Source: Prevotella sp. (lineage in GTDB: Bacteria > Bacteroidota > Bacteroidia > Bacteroidales > Bacteroidaceae). Taken from it: a stretch of DNA of 57,955 bases. The notes under the pieces are model-generated. The model searched no databases, had not been told where the DNA came from, and saw only the letters and a list, made by a program, of their open reading frames with translations. The position numbers and the translations under genes were made by a program. The number at the start of each line of letters is the position of its first letter. Positions within the stretch are counted from its first letter, which is position 1. The stretch spans positions 1 to 57,955 of the forward strand of contig JAFLSG010000008.1 in the NCBI GenBank assembly GCA_022511065.1, written 5' to 3'. Shown one piece after another: positions 1-9,560 of the stretch.

Positions 1-24
1 GCAACAATGCAACAATGCAACAAA
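1..24. repeat. short tandem repeat, 8-nt unit x3
   Basis: Three consecutive copies of GCAACAAT, the last ending in AA instead of AT. The repeat lies downstream of the cydB terminator, and the window edge truncates any further copies. No gene is seen between 1 and 186. Confidence 0.6.
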
Positions 25-98
25 ATCCGTGCTCCGACAGGTGCTTAATGTAGCATGTAGCAAAGTGACATTTGGGTAACATGGAGTGACATCATGAC

Positions 99-137
99 AA
101 AAAGAAAAACCGCACTAAATCAGATTAGCACGGTTTT
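99..137 (-). terminator. Rho-independent terminator after cydB
   Basis: Read on the minus strand, a stem with outer arms AAAACCG/CGGTTTT encloses a second paired stretch that needs G-U wobbles. It is followed by a T-rich run. The wobble pairs exist only in minus-strand RNA, so it belongs to the cydB transcript. Confidence 0.75.
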
Positions 138-186
138 ATGGTAATTGCCTGTCGGATAATGAAATCAATCCGAGGGGGAAAGTCTG

Positions 187-1263
187 TTAAGCAGCCTCCT
201 TGCGGTCCGCAGCCCGCCAACGGTAAACGGCGTAGGCGATTGCGACGGGGATGAGCAGCGAGGCGTAGAACATCGTCCGCAGGGTGGCCTCGCTATTGCA
301 TGAGTTGGCTATCGTCAGCGACGACTGCATGGCTGTCGTGGAGGGATAGTATGCCGTGTGGTTCCACATCGCACTGAGCATCAGCGCCATCGTGATGAGT
401 CCCGCACCGATGGCGGCGGGCCAGAAGCCACCCGTGTAGGTCTTGTGGAAGATGGACTTCAGGGCGCTGAACACCACCAAGACCATACCTATTAATAATA
501 TAAGCGCGAGATACCACATATCGAGGAAGTTCGTCAGATACTTATTAGGCTCTATGGTGATAAGTCCTCCGTCGTCGTAGGCATAGCCGTCCTTGAACAG
601 CAGCAGATGAACGAAGAATATCATGAAGAGCACCACGAAGTGTATGGTGGCGGCGATGAGACGGCCATAGCTGGTGCTGAGGATATCCTCGTCGGTGATG
701 CTCTTCCTGAGGTAGAGGACACCCAGCAGGCGGGCGAGGAAGAACACGGAAACGCTGAATATCAGCACCAAGGGATTGGCGAGGGCATCAAGTCCGTGCG
801 AGGCGTTGGTGATGGGTGCGCCTTCCTTGTCAAAGATGAAGTCTGCCCCCTCGAAGAGCGTGGCCATGACGCAGCCTATGAGCATCGGGCCGAGATAGCC
901 GTTGAGCGTCAGGAAGAAGCGGAACACGCCCGGATTCTTCACCCTGTCCATCAGCATGTAGCCGACGGCCTGGAGCGCAAACGTGGAGAACGAAACCGCC
1001 CACAGCCAGTATGCGCCGCAGAAGCTGGCGGAGTAAAACTTGGGGAATGCGGCGAAGAACAGGCCGCAGAGGACGATGAGCGTCGTCGTGGTGAGTGCCC
1101 ACTTGCACTTGGTGGAGTCGTAGATGACCTGCCGGCTCTTCTCCGTGTAGCAGAGGCTGTGAACCATGGCATTGACACCCTGGACAAAAAGCAGGAGTAC
1201 CAGCAGGGCGCAGAAGAGTGCCCCGATGAAGCTCCAGTAGTGTTGCAGGAAATTGTATGTCAT
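187..1263 (-). CDS. cydB: cytochrome bd quinol oxidase subunit II
   Basis: This encodes a 358-residue, very hydrophobic protein with about eight or nine membrane segments. It resembles Bacteroidetes CydB: the N terminus has an LLLFVQGVNAM stretch, followed by FPKFYSASFCGAYWLW and LTLNGYLGPMLIG. CydB is the second membrane subunit of the high-affinity bd oxidase that reduces O2 at the expense of quinol. The odd point is context. The usual upstream partner cydA is missing, and the preceding gene on the same strand, 12 bp away, is a ROK sugar kinase. A terminator follows directly, so cydA is not just downstream in the same transcript. The protein is slightly shorter than the roughly 380 residues usual in the phylum. 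Family call is firm; the partner is unknown. Confidence 0.82.
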   Translation of the reverse strand: MTYNFLQHYWSFIGALFCALLVLLLFVQGVNAMVHSLCYTEKSRQVIYDSTKCKWALTTTTLIVLCGLFFAAFPKFYSASFCGAYWLWAVSFSTFALQAVGYMLMDRVKNPGVFRFFLTLNGYLGPMLIGCVMATLFEGADFIFDKEGAPITNASHGLDALANPLVLIFSVSVFFLARLLGVLYLRKSITDEDILSTSYGRLIAATIHFVVLFMIFFVHLLLFKDGYAYDDGGLITIEPNKYLTNFLDMWYLALILLIGMVLVVFSALKSIFHKTYTGGFWPAAIGAGLITMALMLSAMWNHTAYYPSTTAMQSSLTIANSCNSEATLRTMFYASLLIPVAIAYAVYRWRAADRKEAA

Positions 1264-1275
1264 CGTCTTTGTCGT

Positions 1276-2259
1276 TTACTGGATTTCCCAGCCCACGGCA
1301 GAGGCTCCGAGCACGGCGGCGGAAGCGCCGTCGAGACCGCTGACGAGGAACTGAGCCTTGTTCTTGAAAATCTTCAGCACGTGCTCATTGTAAGCCTCTC
1401 GGATGGGCTTCATGATGAGTTCACCTGCCTTGACCATACCACCGAAGAATATGAATGCCTCGGGACTTGAGAAGGCTGCAAAGTCAGCGCAGGCCTCACC
1501 GAGCATGCGCCCCGTGAAGTCGTAGATTTCCTTGGCGAGTGCATCGCCCTTGCCGGCTGCGATGCTCACGTCGAGCGAGGTGATGTCCTCGGGATTCATC
1601 TCGCGGAGCAGGGAGGGACGTTCGGTCTTGGTGAGCATCTCGCGCGCCGTGCGTGCCACGCCCGTGGCTGAGCAGTAGCACTCGAGACAGCCTGTGCGCC
1701 CGCATCCGCAAAGGCGGCCTTCCTCGCCGCGCACCATCGTCACATGGCCGAGTTCGCCTGCGAATCCGTCGTGCCCGTAGAGCAACTGGCCATTGACCAC
1801 GATGCCCGAGCCTACACCCGTGCCGAGGGTGATGACGATGAAGTTCTTCATGCCGCGTGCCACGCCATACACCATCTCGCCGATGGCTGCCGCATTAGCG
1901 TCGTTGGTGAGTGCCACGGGGATGCCAAGCTGCTGGCTGAAGAGGTCGGCAAGGGGTACGATGCCGTCATGGGCCCACGGCAGGTTGGGGGCGAACTCGA
2001 TGGTGCCCTTGTAATAGTTGCCGTTAGGAGCGCCGATGCCCATCGCACGGATGTTCTCGATGCCTCCCACCTGGTCGATGACGGGCTGGAGGGCCTCCAC
2101 AGAAGCCTTCACATACTCCTCCACCGTGGCATAGCCGCCGGTCTTGATGGCGGTGGTCGCCTTGATTTCGCCACGTGCATCAACGATGCCGAAGACGGAG
2201 TTCGTGCCGCCTAAGTCCAAGCCAATCACGTATGGCTTAATTACGTTCTGTCCACTCAT
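1276..2259 (-). CDS. glk: ROK-family glucokinase
   Basis: This encodes a 327-residue cytosolic sugar kinase of the ROK family, expected to phosphorylate glucose (possibly also mannose or GlcNAc) with ATP. The N-terminal phosphate-binding motif DLGGTN sits at residues 15-20. The catalytic Asp is in TNDANAA (about D120). The zinc-binding signature is intact: GELGHVTM (H172) followed by CGCGRTGCLE (184-193). Length matches the family. It is the first gene of a two-gene transcript with cydB and has a TATCTTTG-class promoter box about 44 bp upstream. Substrate is inferred from resemblance to Bacteroides RokA-type glucokinases. Confidence 0.88.
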   Translation of the reverse strand: MSGQNVIKPYVIGLDLGGTNSVFGIVDARGEIKATTAIKTGGYATVEEYVKASVEALQPVIDQVGGIENIRAMGIGAPNGNYYKGTIEFAPNLPWAHDGIVPLADLFSQQLGIPVALTNDANAAAIGEMVYGVARGMKNFIVITLGTGVGSGIVVNGQLLYGHDGFAGELGHVTMVRGEEGRLCGCGRTGCLECYCSATGVARTAREMLTKTERPSLLREMNPEDITSLDVSIAAGKGDALAKEIYDFTGRMLGEACADFAAFSSPEAFIFFGGMVKAGELIMKPIREAYNEHVLKIFKNKAQFLVSGLDGASAAVLGASAVGWEIQ

Positions 2260-2302
2260 TTTTGTCTATGTTTTTTAAGTTCAAATTCTGACATTTAGCG
2301 TA

Positions 2303-2310
2303 CAAAGGTA
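2303..2310 (-). promoter_or_regulatory. -7 promoter box of glk-cydB
   Basis: Minus-strand TACCTTTG matches the Bacteroidetes primary sigma -7 consensus TAnnTTTG, 44 bp before the glk start. Confidence 0.65.
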
Positions 2311-2404
2311 AAAAAATACTCGCATATAGCGCAGTTTTTGGCGCTAAAAATGTGTTTTTTTAATAAAATTCGCCGCTATCTGCACGTTCTGCGGTGTTTT
2401 TTTG

Positions 2405-2412
2405 TACCTTTG
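2405..2412 (+). promoter_or_regulatory. -7 promoter box of the lysE-rpe gene run
   Basis: TACCTTTG lies only 8 bp before the best-supported ATG at 2421. The transcript would have a very short 5' leader if that ATG is used. Confidence 0.6.
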
Positions 2413-2420
2413 CAGCCGTT

Positions 2421-3083
2421 ATGCCGTTTCATGTGCCTATAAACATACTGGATTTCATCTTCAAGGGAATGATGATTGGGGTGATTGCGTCTGCGCCGAT
2501 GGGTCCCGTGGGCATCCTCTGCGTGCAACGCACGCTGAACAAGGGGCGCTGGTATGGACTGGCCACCGGTGTGGGGGCTTCCGTGAGCGACATCATCTAC
2601 GCGGGTTTCGCGGGCTATGGCATGTCGTTCATCATGGATTTGATCAACAACGACCAGAACCGCTTCTACCTGCAAATAGCGGGCAGTATCATGCTGCTTT
2701 GCTTCGGCTGCTACACCTATCGTTCAGACCCCACGAAGAAGATGCACCTCTCTGGGCAGCAGAAGGGTACGCTATGGCACAATGCCTTCACGGCCTTCCT
2801 CGTGACGTTCTCCAATCCGCTGATAGTCTTCCTCTTCCTTGCGATGTATGCCCAGTTTGCCTTCGTGCTTCCCAACCATCCGTTTGAGATGCTGGTGGGC
2901 TTTATGAGCATCGTGGGAGGCGCACTGCTGTGGTGGTGGGGACTGACGTGGCTCGTGGACAAGATACGCACGAAGTTTGACACCAACGGCATCAAGATCA
3001 TCAACCAGGTGATAGGTGTCGCCGTGATTATCGGCTCGGTCATCATGCTGCTCGGTACGTTCACGAACCTCATGAGGTTTTAG
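2421..3083 (+). CDS. LysE/RhtB-type amino-acid exporter family protein
   Basis: This encodes a membrane protein of about 220 residues with about six hydrophobic segments. The N-terminal GVIASAPMGPVGILCVQRTL stretch matches the conserved LysE-family start (SAPxGP), followed by a GASVSDIIYAG segment. LysE/RhtB proteins export amino acids or small metabolites. The substrate here cannot be read from sequence. An in-frame ATG exists at 2394, but it lies upstream of the promoter box. The ATG at 2421 aligns with family N termini and an alternative pair lies at 2469/2472 after an AAGGGA ribosome site. It heads a co-directional run through DUF4924, rfbD and prfC. Confidence 0.82.
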   Translation: MPFHVPINILDFIFKGMMIGVIASAPMGPVGILCVQRTLNKGRWYGLATGVGASVSDIIYAGFAGYGMSFIMDLINNDQNRFYLQIAGSIMLLCFGCYTYRSDPTKKMHLSGQQKGTLWHNAFTAFLVTFSNPLIVFLFLAMYAQFAFVLPNHPFEMLVGFMSIVGGALLWWWGLTWLVDKIRTKFDTNGIKIINQVIGVAVIIGSVIMLLGTFTNLMRF

Positions 3084-3111
3084 CACAGGGTGTGCAAATC
3101 AGGATAAAGAA

Positions 3112-3657
3112 ATGTATATATCCCAGGAATTAAGAAAGAAGAACATCGCGGAATACCTGTTGTATATGTGGCAGGTAGAGGACACGATACGCGCCTTTGA
3201 CTGCTCGCTGACGAGGATTCGCCGCGAGTACATAGAGCGGTTTGACTATACGGAGGAGCAGAAGGAAGAGGTCATCGACTGGTATGGCAACCTGATTCGG
3301 ATGATGAACGAGGAGGGTTGTCGCCGGCAGGGACACTTGCAAATCAACAAGGTGACGATGCAGACGCTGATGGAGCTGAACGGTCAGTTGTTGCAAAGCA
3401 CGAAGTTCCCCTTCTACAACGCGGAGTATTATAAAGTGCTGCCCTTCATTGTGGAATTGCGCAACCGAGGTGCCAACAAGGAGGAGAGCGAGATAGAGAC
3501 CTGCTTCAACTCACTCTACGGGGTGATGATGCTCCGCTTGCAGAAGAAGGACATCTCTCCCGATACGCAGCACGCCGTGAAGGAAATATCCACCTTCATC
3601 GGGATGCTCTCTGACTACTATCACAAGGACAAGGAGGAAGGACTGAAATTTGATTAG
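3112..3657 (+). CDS. DUF4924 family protein
   Basis: This encodes a 181-residue soluble, mostly helical protein with no signal peptide or membrane segment. It resembles the Bacteroidetes-restricted DUF4924 family, starting MYISQELRKKNIAEYLLYMW. No catalytic motif is apparent and the function is unknown. It sits 28 bp after the LysE-type gene and 3 bp before rfbD, so it is probably co-transcribed. The DUF4924-rfbD-prfC order looks familiar from related genomes, which suggests stable linkage rather than a shared pathway. Confidence 0.75.
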   Translation: MYISQELRKKNIAEYLLYMWQVEDTIRAFDCSLTRIRREYIERFDYTEEQKEEVIDWYGNLIRMMNEEGCRRQGHLQINKVTMQTLMELNGQLLQSTKFPFYNAEYYKVLPFIVELRNRGANKEESEIETCFNSLYGVMMLRLQKKDISPDTQHAVKEISTFIGMLSDYYHKDKEEGLKFD

Positions 3658-3660
3658 GTA

Positions 3661-4509
3661 ATGAGGATATTGGTTACAGGCTGTAATGGCCAGTTAGGAA
3701 ACGAAATGCAGTTGCTGGAGAAGAATAATCCCCAGCACAGTTATTTTAATACGGATGTAGCTGAGTTGGACATCACTGACCAGAACGCCGTAGAGAAGTT
3801 CATTGCGGACAACGGGATAGACGGCGTGGTGAATTGCGCGGCCTATACCGCCGTGGATAAGGCGGAGGACAACAAAGACTTGTGCCGTCTGCTGAACGCC
3901 ACGGCACCTGCCTACCTTGCCGCAGCCATAGAGAAGCGTGGCGGGTGGATGATACAGGTTTCCACGGACTATGTGTTTGACGGAACGCAACATACACCTT
4001 ATACGGAAAGTGACCCTACTTGCCCCAACAGTGTCTATGGCTCTACGAAGTTGGAGGGAGAGCAGCAAGTGGCAGCCCTCTGCCAGCGCGCGATGATTAT
4101 CCGCACGGCGTGGCTCTACTCAACCTTCGGCAACAACTTTGTAAAGACGATGATACGCCTGGGCAAGGAGAAGCCTGAACTGGGTGTCATCTTCGACCAG
4201 GTAGGCACACCTACGTATGCACGAGATTTGGCGGTGGCTATCTTTGCCGCCATCAATAGCGGTGTGGTGCCGGGTGTTTATCATTTCTCCAACGAGGGTG
4301 TCATCTCGTGGTATGACTTCACGAAGGCCATCCATCGTATTGCGGGCATCGACACCTGCCGTGTACGCCCATTGCATACCTCGGAATATCCCACGCCAGC
4401 CAAGCGCCCTCACTATTCCGTATTGGACAAGACGAAAATCAAGCAAACCTATGGCATCGAGATACCCTATTGGGAAGAGTCGCTTGCCGAGTGCATCAGT
4501 AAGTTATGA
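3661..4509 (+). CDS. rfbD: dTDP-4-dehydrorhamnose reductase
   Basis: This encodes a 282-residue short-chain dehydrogenase/reductase of the RmlD type, which reduces dTDP-4-keto-L-rhamnose to dTDP-L-rhamnose using NAD(P)H. The N-terminal Rossmann motif is TGCNGQLG (residues 6-13). [14 protein letters not shown] and the catalytic Tyr-Lys segment ([11 protein letters not shown]) are both present, as is STDYVFDG. The product feeds O-antigen or capsule synthesis. The rfbA partner is 9 kb away at 13.2-14.1 kb, and rfbB and rfbC are not in the window. Its stop overlaps the prfC start by 4 nt. Confidence 0.93.
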   Translation: MRILVTGCNGQLGNEMQLLEKNNPQHSYFNTDVAELDITDQNAVEKFIADNGIDGVVNCAAYTAVDKAEDNKDLCRLLNATAPAYLAAAIEKRGGWMIQVSTDYVFDGTQHTPYTESDPTCPNSVYGSTKLEGEQQVAALCQRAMIIRTAWLYSTFGNNFVKTMIRLGKEKPELGVIFDQVGTPTYARDLAVAIFAAINSGVVPGVYHFSNEGVISWYDFTKAIHRIAGIDTCRVRPLHTSEYPTPAKRPHYSVLDKTKIKQTYGIEIPYWEESLAECISKL

Positions 4510-6092
4510 ATCAGGAAATAGAAAGAAGAAGGACATTTGCCATCATCTCGCACCCTGACGCGGGAAAGACCACGCTGACGGAAAAATTCCTCTTGTTTGG
4601 AGGACAGATACAGGTGGCGGGAGCCGTCAAGAGCAATAAGATTAAAAAGACTGCCACCAGCGACTGGATGGAGATAGAGAAGCAGCGCGGAATCTCCGTG
4701 AGCACTTCCGTGATGGAGTTCGACTATGCGCCGCAGGAGGGCGGGGTGGAGTATAAGGTGAACATCCTTGACACGCCAGGCCACCAGGACTTCGCGGAAG
4801 ATACGTTCCGCACACTGACCGCCGTGGATTCCGCGATAATCGTCGTGGACGGAGCAAAGGGTGTGGAGACACAGACCCGTAAGCTGATGACCGTCTGTCG
4901 TATGCGCAAGACACCCGTAATCATCTTCATCAACAAGATGGACCGCGAGGGTCAAGACCCCTTTGATTTGCTCGATGAGCTGGAACAGGAGTTGGAAATC
5001 AAGGTTCGCCCGCTTTCGTGGCCTATCAACCAGGGTGCGAAGTTCAAGGGCGTGTATAACATCTACGAACAGAAGCTCGACCTCTTTACGCCAGACAAGC
5101 AACGCGTGACGGACAAGGTAGAGGTGGATATTGATAGTGAGGAACTTGACAAGAGGGTAGGCGAAGACAACGCCGCCAAATTGCGTGAAGACCTCGAACT
5201 GATAGACGGGGTATATCCAGAGTTTGATGTAGAGAGTTATCGTGAGGCAGAAGTGGCTCCCGTGTTCTTCGGTTCGGCACTGAACAACTTCGGTGTGCAG
5301 GAGTTGCTGAATTGCTTCGTGGAGATTGCTCCAAGTCCTCGCCCCACGCAGGCAGAGGAGCGTATGGTCTCCCCAGAGGAAAGCAAGTTTACGGGCTTCA
5401 TCTTCAAGATTACCGCCAATATCGACCCCAACCATCGCTCTTGTATCGCATTCTGCAAGGTGTGTAGCGGGAAGTTTGTGCGCAATCAGCCTTATCTTCA
5501 CGTCCGCCACGACAAGACCGTAAGATTCTCCAGTCCTACGCAATTTATGGCGCAACGCAAATCAACCATCGACGAGGCATGGCCTGGTGACATCGTAGGA
5601 TTGCCCGACAATGGCATCTTTAAGATAGGCGATACGCTGACAGAAGGCGAACAACTTCATTTCCGTGGTCTGCCTTCTTTCTCACCGGAGTTGTTTAAGT
5701 ATATTGAGAACGACGACCCGATGAAGGCGAAGCAATTGCAGAAGGGTATTGACCAGTTGATGGATGAGGGTGTGGCTCAGTTGTTTGTCAATCAGTTCAA
5801 TGGCAGGAAAATCATCGGCACGGTGGGACAACTTCAGTTTGAGGTGATTCAGTATCGCCTTGAAAATGAGTATAATGCTAAGTGTCGTTGGGAGCCTGTG
5901 CATCTCTACAAGGCTTGCTGGATTGAGAGTAACGACCCGCAAGAGTTGGAGAACTTCAAGAAGCGCAAGTATCAGTATATGGCGAAAGACAAGGAGGGGC
6001 GTGATGTATTCCTTGCCGATTCCGGCTATGTGCTGACGATGGCGCAAGAGGATTTCAAGCATATCAAGTTCCATTTTACATCCGAGTTCTAA
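4506..6092 (+). CDS. prfC: peptide chain release factor 3
   Basis: This encodes a 528-residue translational GTPase that recycles RF1/RF2 from the ribosome after termination. It has the G1 loop [12 protein letters not shown] near the N terminus, the DTPGHQDF G3 motif and the [11 protein letters not shown]4 motif. Length is typical of RF3 (about 529). The start ATG overlaps the rfbD stop in an ATGA arrangement, which indicates translational coupling. The next gene starts at the final base of its stop codon. Confidence 0.95.
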   Translation: MNQEIERRRTFAIISHPDAGKTTLTEKFLLFGGQIQVAGAVKSNKIKKTATSDWMEIEKQRGISVSTSVMEFDYAPQEGGVEYKVNILDTPGHQDFAEDTFRTLTAVDSAIIVVDGAKGVETQTRKLMTVCRMRKTPVIIFINKMDREGQDPFDLLDELEQELEIKVRPLSWPINQGAKFKGVYNIYEQKLDLFTPDKQRVTDKVEVDIDSEELDKRVGEDNAAKLREDLELIDGVYPEFDVESYREAEVAPVFFGSALNNFGVQELLNCFVEIAPSPRPTQAEERMVSPEESKFTGFIFKITANIDPNHRSCIAFCKVCSGKFVRNQPYLHVRHDKTVRFSSPTQFMAQRKSTIDEAWPGDIVGLPDNGIFKIGDTLTEGEQLHFRGLPSFSPELFKYIENDDPMKAKQLQKGIDQLMDEGVAQLFVNQFNGRKIIGTVGQLQFEVIQYRLENEYNAKCRWEPVHLYKACWIESNDPQELENFKKRKYQYMAKDKEGRDVFLADSGYVLTMAQEDFKHIKFHFTSEF

Positions 6093-6661
6093 TGAAGAGA
6101 GAAGACGATATAAGAAATGCGGTGGAAACAATGCGGAAGGGTGGGGTGATACTCTACCCGACGGACACCATCTGGGGCATCGGTTGCGATGCGACGAATG
6201 CGGAAGCCGTGAGGAGGGTGTACGATATCAAGCGGCGCGACGACTCGAAGGCACTCATCTGCTTGGTGGATTCCGATGCGCGCTTGCAACGCTATGTACG
6301 TAATGTGCCGGATGTGGCATGGCAGATTATCGACTGTGCTGACAACCCAACCACACTGATACTCGACGGGGCGGTAAATCTCGCCGAGAATCTGATAGCG
6401 GAGGATGGCAGCATAGGCATACGCATCACCAACGAGCCATTCTCGAAAGAGTTGTGCTATCGCTTCCAAAAGGCAATCGTATCGACATCTGCCAACATCA
6501 GCGGAGAATCTGCCGCACAAAACTATGGCGACATTGCCCCGGAGATATTGGAGGCGGTGGATTATGTTTGCTGGTCGCGCCGACAGGAGCACAAGCCTCA
6601 TCAGCCGTCGAGCATCATTAAGTTGAAGGCGGACGGAGAAGTGACAATCATCAGAAAGTAA
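6092..6661 (+). CDS. L-threonylcarbamoyladenylate synthase (Sua5/YrdC/YciO family)
   Basis: This encodes a 189-residue YrdC-fold protein, the size of single-domain TsaC/YciO enzymes. These make the threonylcarbamoyl-AMP intermediate for the t6A modification of ANN-decoding tRNAs. Seen in the sequence are the N-terminal GGVILYPTDTIWGIGCDA stretch, the basic KRRDDSKALICLV motif and the STSANISGE motif, all typical of the family. Its start overlaps the prfC stop by one base. YciO-type paralogues lack TsaC activity, so the exact reaction is inferred. Confidence 0.85.
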   Translation: MKREDDIRNAVETMRKGGVILYPTDTIWGIGCDATNAEAVRRVYDIKRRDDSKALICLVDSDARLQRYVRNVPDVAWQIIDCADNPTTLILDGAVNLAENLIAEDGSIGIRITNEPFSKELCYRFQKAIVSTSANISGESAAQNYGDIAPEILEAVDYVCWSRRQEHKPHQPSSIIKLKADGEVTIIRK

Positions 6662-6678
6662 GTGACAATCATCAGGAA

Positions 6679-8484
6679 ATGATGGAGAAAGGGCTACCGA
6701 CACAGGAGACTTTATTGCAGCGTTTGCATGCGTGGCGGGTGGAGCATATCAGCGACAAGATGTTTCTGCTCATCCTCGCCTTTGTTGTGGGGTTGCTTGC
6801 GGCTGTGGCTGCCTTCATGCTCCATTGGATTATCAATCAGATTGTCTCATTGCTTACCAGTTCGTTTGAGAAGTCGAGTGCCAACTGGCTTTACTTGGTT
6901 TATCCAGTCATCGGTATCTACTTTACCTCGTTGTTCGTGCGCTATATTGTCAAGGACAACATCTCGCATGGCATCACGCGAATTCTCTATGCCATCTCCT
7001 CCAACAAGTCGCGCCTGAAGTCGCATAATTGCTGGTCGAGCATCGTAGCTTCAGCCATTACCATCGGCTTCGGTGGTTCGGTGGGAGCAGAGGCGCCTAT
7101 CGTGCTGACCGGCTCTGCCATCGGTTCTAATCTTGGAAGGATATTCCACCTTGACCGTAAGACGCTGATGACGCTTGTTGCTTGTGGTGCGGCAGGAGCT
7201 GTTGCGGGCATCTTCAAAGCCCCGATAGCCGGAGTGGTGTTTGTGTTGGAAGTGCTGATGATAGACATGACGATGACGGCCTTGTTGCCTATTCTCGTCT
7301 CGTGTGTCACCGCCACTTGTTTCACTTATATCTTTAGTGGCAATGCCTCTCTATTCTCCTTCCATCTTGATGACGACTGGTCTGTGGAGCGCATTCCTGC
7401 TTGTATCCTTCTTGGTATCTGTTGCGGTTTTGTATCTCTTTACTTCATCCGTATGATGAGTGCCTGCGAGGATGTGTTCCGTAGATACAATGACCATCCG
7501 CACGTGAAACTCGCCATCGGTGGTGTGGTACTGAGCTTGCTGATATTCATATTTCCCTCCCTTTATGGCGAGGGATACATTAGCATTAACCTGCTACTGA
7601 ATGGCCAGACAGAGGCTGACTGGAATCAGGTGCTCAACAACTCGCTATGGGCAGGTTCAAACCAGTATCTGCTACTTTATATTGCACTTGTGATAGCTAT
7701 GAAGGTGATAGCCACCAGTGCCACCAATGGCGGTGGAGGTTGTGGCGGTACTTTCGCACCAAGTTTGTTCGTAGGTTGCCTCACGGGATTCCTCTTTTCT
7801 CGCCTTTGGAACATTCATCAGATAGGCAACTATATCCCTGAAAAGAACTTCTCCCTCCTGGGAATGGCGGGTTTGATGTCGGGCGTGATGCACGCCCCGC
7901 TCACGGGCATCTTCCTTATCGCAGAACTCACGGGCGGCTATAGTCTATTCATGCCACTGATGATTGTCAGCGTGTGTGCTTATCTGACCATCATTATTTT
8001 TGAGCCGCATAGCATCTATGGGGCAAGACTCGCCAAGCAAGGCAAGCTATTGACCCATCATACTGACCATGCCGTGCTGACCTTGATGAATCTTGACTCG
8101 GTGATTGAGCGCGACTATCTTTCCGTTACGCCTGACATGAAGTTGGGGCAGATTGTGCATAAAATCAGCCGTAGCCACTCTACGGTGCTTCCCGTGCTTG
8201 ACCCTGCGGGCACGCTGCTTGGTGAGATTGACATCATGAAAATCCGTAGCGTGGTATTTCGAATAGAGCTATACCATCATTTCACCGCCTCTCAGCTGAT
8301 GACGGAACCGAAAGCATTATTGAACGATACCGTACCGATGGCAGATGTGATGCAGACTTTCGACCGCACGGGCGCAAATTGGCTTCCCGTACTTGATGCG
8401 GAGAAGCATCTGAAAGGCTACATATCCCGTCAGCGTGTGTTTACTATGTATCGGAAGATGGTGGCAGACATGAGTGAGGACTAA
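6679..8484 (+). CDS. ClC-family chloride channel or H+/Cl- antiporter with C-terminal CBS pair
   Basis: This encodes a 601-residue protein with a ClC transport core (about residues 30-440, ten or more hydrophobic helices) followed by two CBS domains (about 460-595). The ion-pathway motif reads GSVGAEAPIV and keeps the gating-glutamate position, although the usual GREGP is changed to GAEAP. GGGCGGTFAPSLFVG and GVMHAPLTGIFLIAELTGG are also present. CBS domains usually bind adenine nucleotides and tune transport. It starts 17 bp after the Sua5-type gene in the same run. Confidence 0.9.
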   Translation: MMEKGLPTQETLLQRLHAWRVEHISDKMFLLILAFVVGLLAAVAAFMLHWIINQIVSLLTSSFEKSSANWLYLVYPVIGIYFTSLFVRYIVKDNISHGITRILYAISSNKSRLKSHNCWSSIVASAITIGFGGSVGAEAPIVLTGSAIGSNLGRIFHLDRKTLMTLVACGAAGAVAGIFKAPIAGVVFVLEVLMIDMTMTALLPILVSCVTATCFTYIFSGNASLFSFHLDDDWSVERIPACILLGICCGFVSLYFIRMMSACEDVFRRYNDHPHVKLAIGGVVLSLLIFIFPSLYGEGYISINLLLNGQTEADWNQVLNNSLWAGSNQYLLLYIALVIAMKVIATSATNGGGGCGGTFAPSLFVGCLTGFLFSRLWNIHQIGNYIPEKNFSLLGMAGLMSGVMHAPLTGIFLIAELTGGYSLFMPLMIVSVCAYLTIIIFEPHSIYGARLAKQGKLLTHHTDHAVLTLMNLDSVIERDYLSVTPDMKLGQIVHKISRSHSTVLPVLDPAGTLLGEIDIMKIRSVVFRIELYHHFTASQLMTEPKALLNDTVPMADVMQTFDRTGANWLPVLDAEKHLKGYISRQRVFTMYRKMVADMSED

Positions 8485-8528
8485 CCATAGCGCGGAATAC
8501 AGACATCTTAGAGAATGGAGGACAGACA

Positions 8529-9512
8529 ATGAAGAAAGAAGATTTACGCATCATATTCATGGGCACACCTGAGTTCGCGGTAGAGACACTGAAGGCTTTG
8601 GTGGAGAATGACTATAACGTGGTGGCAGTGGTTACACAGCCGGATAAGCCTGTAGGCAGACACGGGAGTGTATTGCAACCCTCGGAAGTGAAGAAATTTG
8701 CGTTGGAGCATCACCTTCCCGTACTGCAACCAGAAAAGATGAAAGATCCGCAATTTGTAGAGGAGTTGCGTGGCTATCAGGCAAATCTTCAAGTGGTTGT
8801 TGCCTTCCGTATGCTCCCTGAGATTGTTTGGGCAATGCCTGAATATGGCACATTTAATGTCCATGCGGCATTGTTGCCCCAATATCGTGGTGCTGCTCCC
8901 ATCAACTGGTCTGTTATCAATGGCGAGACGCAGACGGGTGTCACGACTTTCTTCCTGGATAAGGATATTGATACAGGTCGCATCATTGAGCAAAAGCCTT
9001 TTGATATTCCCGATGATGCTGATGTGGAGTATGTTTATGACGGTCTGATGCGATTAGGTGCGGATATTTGTCTGAGTACCTTACAGCGCATCATTGAATC
9101 CGATGGGCATCCCGAGTCAATTCCCCAAGAGCAACTCACGGCAGACAATACAACCCTTCATCATGCGCCGAAGATATTCAAGGAGACTTGCGAGATAGAC
9201 TGGACACAATCTGCCAAGCAAGTCTATGACTTTGTGAGGGGATTAAGTCCATACCCCGGTGCATGGACTACTTTGTTGTCCCCCGATGGAAAGGAAACAA
9301 TCCTGAAAATCTTTAAGACGACAAAAGTTGCGCACCAAAGCCCAAACGATAGAAACGTTGGTACAATCGTCATAGATAAGAAAACACTCTGCGTGATGAC
9401 TGGCAACGGACTGCTGCAGATTGATGAGCTTCAACCCGCCGGTAAGAAGCGCATGGCGGCCAAAGATTTCCTGAATGGAAATAAAAATATTGCAGAATGC
9501 ATAATAAAATAA
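8529..9512 (+). CDS. fmt: methionyl-tRNA formyltransferase
   Basis: This encodes a 327-residue enzyme that formylates initiator Met-tRNA using 10-formyl-tetrahydrofolate. It has the N-terminal MGTPEFAVETL motif, the catalytic-region signature FNVHAALLPQYRGAAPINW and a C-terminal OB-like tRNA-binding domain from about residue 205. Length is slightly over the usual 310-320. The ATG is preceded by a GGAGG-containing stretch, which supports this start. It lies 44 bp after the ClC gene. Confidence 0.94.
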   Translation: MKKEDLRIIFMGTPEFAVETLKALVENDYNVVAVVTQPDKPVGRHGSVLQPSEVKKFALEHHLPVLQPEKMKDPQFVEELRGYQANLQVVVAFRMLPEIVWAMPEYGTFNVHAALLPQYRGAAPINWSVINGETQTGVTTFFLDKDIDTGRIIEQKPFDIPDDADVEYVYDGLMRLGADICLSTLQRIIESDGHPESIPQEQLTADNTTLHHAPKIFKETCEIDWTQSAKQVYDFVRGLSPYPGAWTTLLSPDGKETILKIFKTTKVAHQSPNDRNVGTIVIDKKTLCVMTGNGLLQIDELQPAGKKRMAAKDFLNGNKNIAECIIK

Positions 9513-9560
9513 AGGAGTATGCGTTTCTAAGGTATATCACTAACATTAAATAGATTGCCT

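Noticed and set aside
34..155. Inverted octamer CCGACAGG/CCTGTCGG flanking the cydB terminator as an IS end.
   Set aside because: It is only 8 bp, with no transposase and no target duplication; it is likely chance.
607..1470. Plus-strand frame of 287 codons opposite cydB and glk.
   Set aside because: The low-complexity acidic product comes from antisense of hydrophobic CydB codons and spans two real genes.
4467..5555. Minus-strand frame of 362 codons inside prfC.
   Set aside because: It is antisense to prfC GTPase motifs and has no domain of its own.
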